Made by a program: the position numbers and the translations under genes
The notes under the pieces: generated by a model
Databases searched by the model: none
What the model was told of the DNA's origin: nothing
Seen by the model: the letters and a program-made list of their open reading frames with translations, nothing else
Assembly: GCA_003485765.1 (NCBI GenBank)
Contig: DNHS01000016.1
Coordinates: 1 to 26,212, forward strand
Direction: 5' to 3'
Length of the DNA stretch: 26,212 nucleotides
Source: Candidatus Omnitrophota bacterium
Lineage (GTDB): Bacteria; Omnitrophota; Gorgyraeia; Gorgyraeales; Gorgyraeaceae
In this document: one piece after another, positions 23,194 through 26,212 of the stretch
Position numbering within the stretch: position 1 is the stretch's first letter
Layout of the letters: each line of letters starts with the position of its first letter

Positions 23194-24439
23194 AAAACAA
23201 AAAATTAAAAAAAGAAATTCCATAGAGCGCGTTTATAAAAATGGGAGAGAAGCTATTGTAAAGGCTGTAAAAAGAAAAGCAGCCCATAGAAAGCCTTCTG
23301 TTGCCGTAATAGAGCCATCCTGCGCAATAAAAGAATATAAAAGCGCGCCGAATATAACGATAAATGAATACGAACTTCCTTCTTATAACGATACAACTCG
23401 GATTACTTTAATAGCAAAAGATCCTTTCTGGCTATACGCTTACTGGGAAATTGCCGAAAGTTCAATAGAAAATGTGAAGAAACAATTAGGCGGCAACTTG
23501 GATGGCACAAGATTTGTTGTCCGCATGTATGATGTGACATATAAAGATTTTAACGGGTTTAACGCCAATCATTGGTTTGATATAGAAGTAGGCAGGTATT
23601 CAAATAACTGGTATATAAGCTTATGGAATGACAATGTATCTTATTGCGCAGATTTAGGCATAGTTCATGCTTCCGGAAGATTTTTCCCGATGGCCAGGTC
23701 TAATTTTGTGCATACGCCTCGGTCCAATTCATCTAACAGGTTTGAAGAGATATGGATGGACATTACTCATGAGCAGGAACTTTCAGGCGCGCCGATGCCT
23801 TACAATAAAGTTGAAGGAGCTGCCTGCCCCGAGTCCCTCGACTTCGCTCGGGATAAACTCCGTCGAGGGGTTCAATATGATACAGCGGGCAGGTTCAACT
23901 ATTCCAGCTTATCTAAAAAAAGAAAAATTTATCTTAACGAGGCGGATTTAAGAGCATATTACAGCAAACTTTCTCCTTTATTAAGAGACAGGATACTCTC
24001 GCGTGTTTCCAGAAAAAAAATATACAGATATTTATATTCTAAGATGTCAGGAACAGAATGGCAGGACTTGCTTTATTTTAGAAGGCTACATGAGGCAAAA
24101 TTTGGCAGAAAGATTATGATTGGCGCCTCTGAATTTACATATCTGGGTGGAAGCGAAAATCTTCAAGGCGGCGCAAGCGAATTTGCGCAGAAGCCAGATA
24201 AAAAACGCAAATTTTTTTTTGAAATAGGGACAGAACTTATTGTTTATGGCCGCACAGAGCCTGATGCAGAGGTAAAACTCGGAGATAAAAAAGTAGATCT
24301 CAAGCCGGACGGAACTTTCAGCATGAGGCTTGCGCTTCCTGATGGGAAAATCCCGTTACCTTTTATAGCCACTTCAAAAGATAAAATAGATACTAGAAAA
24401 ATTACAACTCAAGTAGAACGCAACACATCCTATGCATAA
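23183..24439 (+). CDS. DUF4912 protein with an in-frame palindromic insertion
   Basis: The basic N-terminus (KKQKIKKRN, then VKRKAAHRKP) is followed by a DUF4912 domain at about 70-185: TRITLIAKDPFWLYAYWEIAE, then RFVVRMYDVTY, WYISLW and VHASGRFFPMARSN. A C-terminal beta-rich part (about 345-405, ELIVYGRTEPDAEVKLGDK) resembles an Ig-like sugar-associated module. The function is unknown. The domain itself has a carbohydrate-binding-like look, and its place between glucan synthase and branching enzyme suggests binding to the glucan or the complex. Residues 215-230 (CPESLDFARDKLRRGV) are encoded by a palindrome and look inserted. It overlaps its neighbours by 11 and 8 nt. Confidence 0.85.
   Translation: MTVKKQKIKKRNSIERVYKNGREAIVKAVKRKAAHRKPSVAVIEPSCAIKEYKSAPNITINEYELPSYNDTTRITLIAKDPFWLYAYWEIAESSIENVKKQLGGNLDGTRFVVRMYDVTYKDFNGFNANHWFDIEVGRYSNNWYISLWNDNVSYCADLGIVHASGRFFPMARSNFVHTPRSNSSNRFEEIWMDITHEQELSGAPMPYNKVEGAACPESLDFARDKLRRGVQYDTAGRFNYSSLSKKRKIYLNEADLRAYYSKLSPLLRDRILSRVSRKKIYRYLYSKMSGTEWQDLLYFRRLHEAKFGRKIMIGASEFTYLGGSENLQGGASEFAQKPDKKRKFFFEIGTELIVYGRTEPDAEVKLGDKKVDLKPDGTFSMRLALPDGKIPLPFIATSKDKIDTRKITTQVERNTSYA
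23828..23870 (+). repeat. palindromic element inserted in the DUF4912 coding sequence
   Basis: CCCTCGAC (23835-23842) pairs with GTCGAGGG (23862-23869); CCCGAG (23828-23833) can alternatively pair with CTCGGG (23847-23852). It is GC-rich against an AT-rich gene and keeps the frame, adding about 16 residues. It shares TCGACT and the CGCTCRGKATMAAC core with the fmt insertion, in the opposite orientation relative to the gene. Confidence 0.7.
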
Positions 24440-26030
24440 AGGTTATCTATGTTTAGTTCTTCACGCGCACCTTCCATTTGTCAGGCATCCCGAGGAAGAG
24501 AATTTTCTTGAGGAGAACTGGCTCTACGAAGCTATCACAGAAACTTATATCCCTCTTATACAGGTCTTTGAAAAATTAATCGAAGACCATGTGGATTTCC
24601 GCATAACAATGTCCCTGACGCCTACCCTAGTGTCTATGCTTCAGGACGAACTCCTTCAAAATAGATATATAAGGCATATTAATAAATTGATAGAACTCGC
24701 TGACAAAGAGGTCCAGCGAACAGGCTATGACCCTAAATTTCATGGCCTAGCCCTGATGTATTACAGGAAGTTTGTAGAGGCTAGAGAGGTATTTGTAGAT
24801 AAATATAAAAAAGATCTGGTGTCTAGTTTTAAAAAATTCCAGGATCTTGGATATATTGAAATACTTGCTTCATGCGCCACTCACGGGTTTTTGCCTATCT
24901 TAAGCGTAAATCCAACTGACGCGGAGGCCCAGGTAAAAGTTGGCGTGGATTATTACAGAAAAACATTCGGCAGGGAACCTGTTGGGTTCTGGCTTCCTGA
25001 ATGCGGATATGCTCCAGGCATTGATAATTTTTTAGCAGAGGCTGGGATTAAATATTTCTTTGTAGATTCGCATGGAATCGTAAACGCAGATCCTTCTCCA
25101 AGATATAGCGTATACGCGCCTTTATACTGCCCAACAGGAGTTGCTGCATTCGGAAGAGACTGGGAATCTTCCAAGCAGGTCTGGAGCTCAAAAGAAGGTT
25201 ATCCCGGAGACCCTGATTACAGGGAATATTACAAGGATATAGGCCATGAATTAGAGTATGAGTATATAAAACCGTATATTCATCCAATCGGATTCAGGAT
25301 AAATACAGGGCTTAAATACTGGAGGATAACAGGAGATACTAATCATAAGGAGCCGTATGTGCCTGAATGGGCAAAGGAAAAAGCGGCGGCGCATGCAGGG
25401 AACTTTATGTTTAACCGCGAAAAGCAGATAGAGCATATTGCGTATCATATGGATAGAAAGCCTATGATTATTTCTCCTTATGACGCGGAATTGTTCGGGC
25501 ACTGGTGGTTTGAAGGCCCGATGTGGATTGACTTTTTGATACGTAAGATTGCGTATGACCAAAAAACAGTAAAGCTTGCCACACCGTCAGATTATCTAAG
25601 AGAATATCCTGTTAACCAGATGTCGGTTCCGTCAACATCTACCTGGGGTTATAAGGGTTATAATGAGGTCTGGCTGGAGGGAAGCAATGACTGGATCTAC
25701 AGGCATCTGCATGTAGCAGGCGAGAGGATGAAAGAATTGGCTGAAAAGTTTTCTAATTGCATAGAGAAAGACAAGTTTGGCCTGGCGGCGCTTGCATTGA
25801 ATCAGGCTGCGAGAGAGCTTCTTCTGGCGCAGGCAAGTGATTGGCCATTTATAATGAAAACAGGCACGATGGTAGAATATGCTAATAAAAGGGTGAAACT
25901 TCACATAAATAGATTTACGCATATTTATAAGGATATGCTAAATGGCTCTATTGATAAAGAATGGCTTAAAGAAGTTGAATCAAGGGATAATATTTTTTCC
26001 GATATGGATTGTGCTAAATATTATATTTAA
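24432..26030 (+). CDS. GH57 1,4-alpha-glucan branching enzyme
   Basis: It makes alpha-1,6 branches in alpha-1,4-glucan. The GH57 motifs are in order: HAHLPF (11-16), catalytic nucleophile Glu190 in GFWLPECGYAPG, acid/base Asp351 in SPYDAELFGHWWFEGP, and a C-terminal helical DUF1957-type domain with STWGYKGYNEVWLEGSND. The length of 532 aa agrees with the Thermus/Thermococcus branching enzymes. It overlaps the DUF4912 gene by 8 nt. With the GT4 enzyme it forms the minimal synthase plus brancher pair of a glycogen pathway that lacks GlgA/GlgB in this window. Confidence 0.93.
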   Translation: MHKGYLCLVLHAHLPFVRHPEEENFLEENWLYEAITETYIPLIQVFEKLIEDHVDFRITMSLTPTLVSMLQDELLQNRYIRHINKLIELADKEVQRTGYDPKFHGLALMYYRKFVEAREVFVDKYKKDLVSSFKKFQDLGYIEILASCATHGFLPILSVNPTDAEAQVKVGVDYYRKTFGREPVGFWLPECGYAPGIDNFLAEAGIKYFFVDSHGIVNADPSPRYSVYAPLYCPTGVAAFGRDWESSKQVWSSKEGYPGDPDYREYYKDIGHELEYEYIKPYIHPIGFRINTGLKYWRITGDTNHKEPYVPEWAKEKAAAHAGNFMFNREKQIEHIAYHMDRKPMIISPYDAELFGHWWFEGPMWIDFLIRKIAYDQKTVKLATPSDYLREYPVNQMSVPSTSTWGYKGYNEVWLEGSNDWIYRHLHVAGERMKELAEKFSNCIEKDKFGLAALALNQAARELLLAQASDWPFIMKTGTMVEYANKRVKLHINRFTHIYKDMLNGSIDKEWLKEVESRDNIFSDMDCAKYYI

Positions 26031-26053
26031 AACAAAATAAATAAAGGAGCGAT

Positions 26054-26212
26054 ATGAAAATAAATTCATGTTTTGGTATAGCGCTTCATATGCATCAGCC
26101 GATAATTCCAGCAGGCGGCTCTGACATTAGGACAGCGAAGATGATTTCTAATTTGCAATATATGATGGAGCATCAGAATATAGGAGACAATCACAATGCG
26201 CCTGTATTTTTG
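26054..26212 (+). CDS. GH57-family glycosidase, 5' part only
   Basis: The 53 visible codons begin MKINSCFGIALHMHQPIIP; LHMHQP is the first conserved GH57 motif. The gene runs off the window end. AAGGAGCG (26044-26051) lies just before the ATG. The tail end (QYMMEHQNIGDNHNAPVF) is like GH57 amylases or 4-alpha-glucanotransferases, but the catalytic part is not in view. It is 23 nt after the branching enzyme, so probably in the same operon. Confidence 0.82.
   Translation, partial: MKINSCFGIALHMHQPIIPAGGSDIRTAKMISNLQYMMEHQNIGDNHNAPVFL

Noticed and set aside
23667..23951. Open frame of 94 codons inside the DUF4912 gene
   Set aside because: It is on the same strand in a different frame and fully contained in the larger gene; no recognisable domain.
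1..26212. CRISPR arrays, insertion sequences, prophage or toxin-antitoxin genes
   Set aside because: No regularly spaced repeats, transposase motifs, phage structural genes or paired small toxin genes were found on reading both strands.

Overview
The window reads as chromosomal housekeeping DNA from an uncultured, Gram-negative-type bacterium. I infer a Candidatus Omnitrophota (OP3)-like lineage. The grounds are A/T-biased codon use (many ATA and AGG/AGA codons), very tight gene packing, an outer-membrane lipid-transport module, and a GT4/DUF4912/GH57 alpha-glucan cluster. This is an inference without any database search. No prophage, insertion sequence, CRISPR array or rRNA was found. One tRNA is present, tRNA-Pro(CGG).

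Region 1 (1-5006) is a riboflavin operon. A sigma70-type promoter feeds an FMN riboswitch whose P1 strand can also pair with the intrinsic terminator. Then follow ribBA, ribH, nusB, a PHP phosphoesterase, ribD and ribE, mostly overlapping or only a few bases apart. Region 2 (5014-7666) holds a short YdbH-like protein, a lipoprotein that looks like a fusion of YnbE and YdbL (partners of YdbH in E. coli), and rmuC. Region 3 (7679-17098) is tRNA-Pro, acylphosphatase, ligA, a small lipoprotein, a metallo-beta-lactamase-fold hydrolase, a XerC/D recombinase, family-4 uracil-DNA glycosylase, priA, a divergent TPR gene, def and fmt. DNA replication and repair functions dominate it.

Region 4 (17163-21615) has two tandem galT paralogues, the first with a broken catalytic motif, then gapA and a sensor-less NarL-type two-component pair. 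Region 5 (21672-26212) is an alpha-glucan (glycogen-like) cluster: a small CBM48 protein, a GT4 glucan synthase-like enzyme, a DUF4912 protein, a GH57 branching enzyme and the start of a second GH57 enzyme. Its promoter carries an inverted repeat that the adjacent response regulator might bind.

The least ordinary signals are these: (a) the YnbE-YdbL fusion beside a mini-YdbH; (b) a family of about 40-nt hairpins placed at the stop codons of ribD, ligA and def, with compensatory base changes between two copies; (c) two in-frame palindromic insertions, in fmt and the DUF4912 gene, that share a core in opposite orientations, like Rickettsia palindromic elements; (d) the GalT paralogue lacking the HxHxQ motif; (e) back-to-back promoters for def and the TPR gene with overlapping -35 boxes and almost no leaders.
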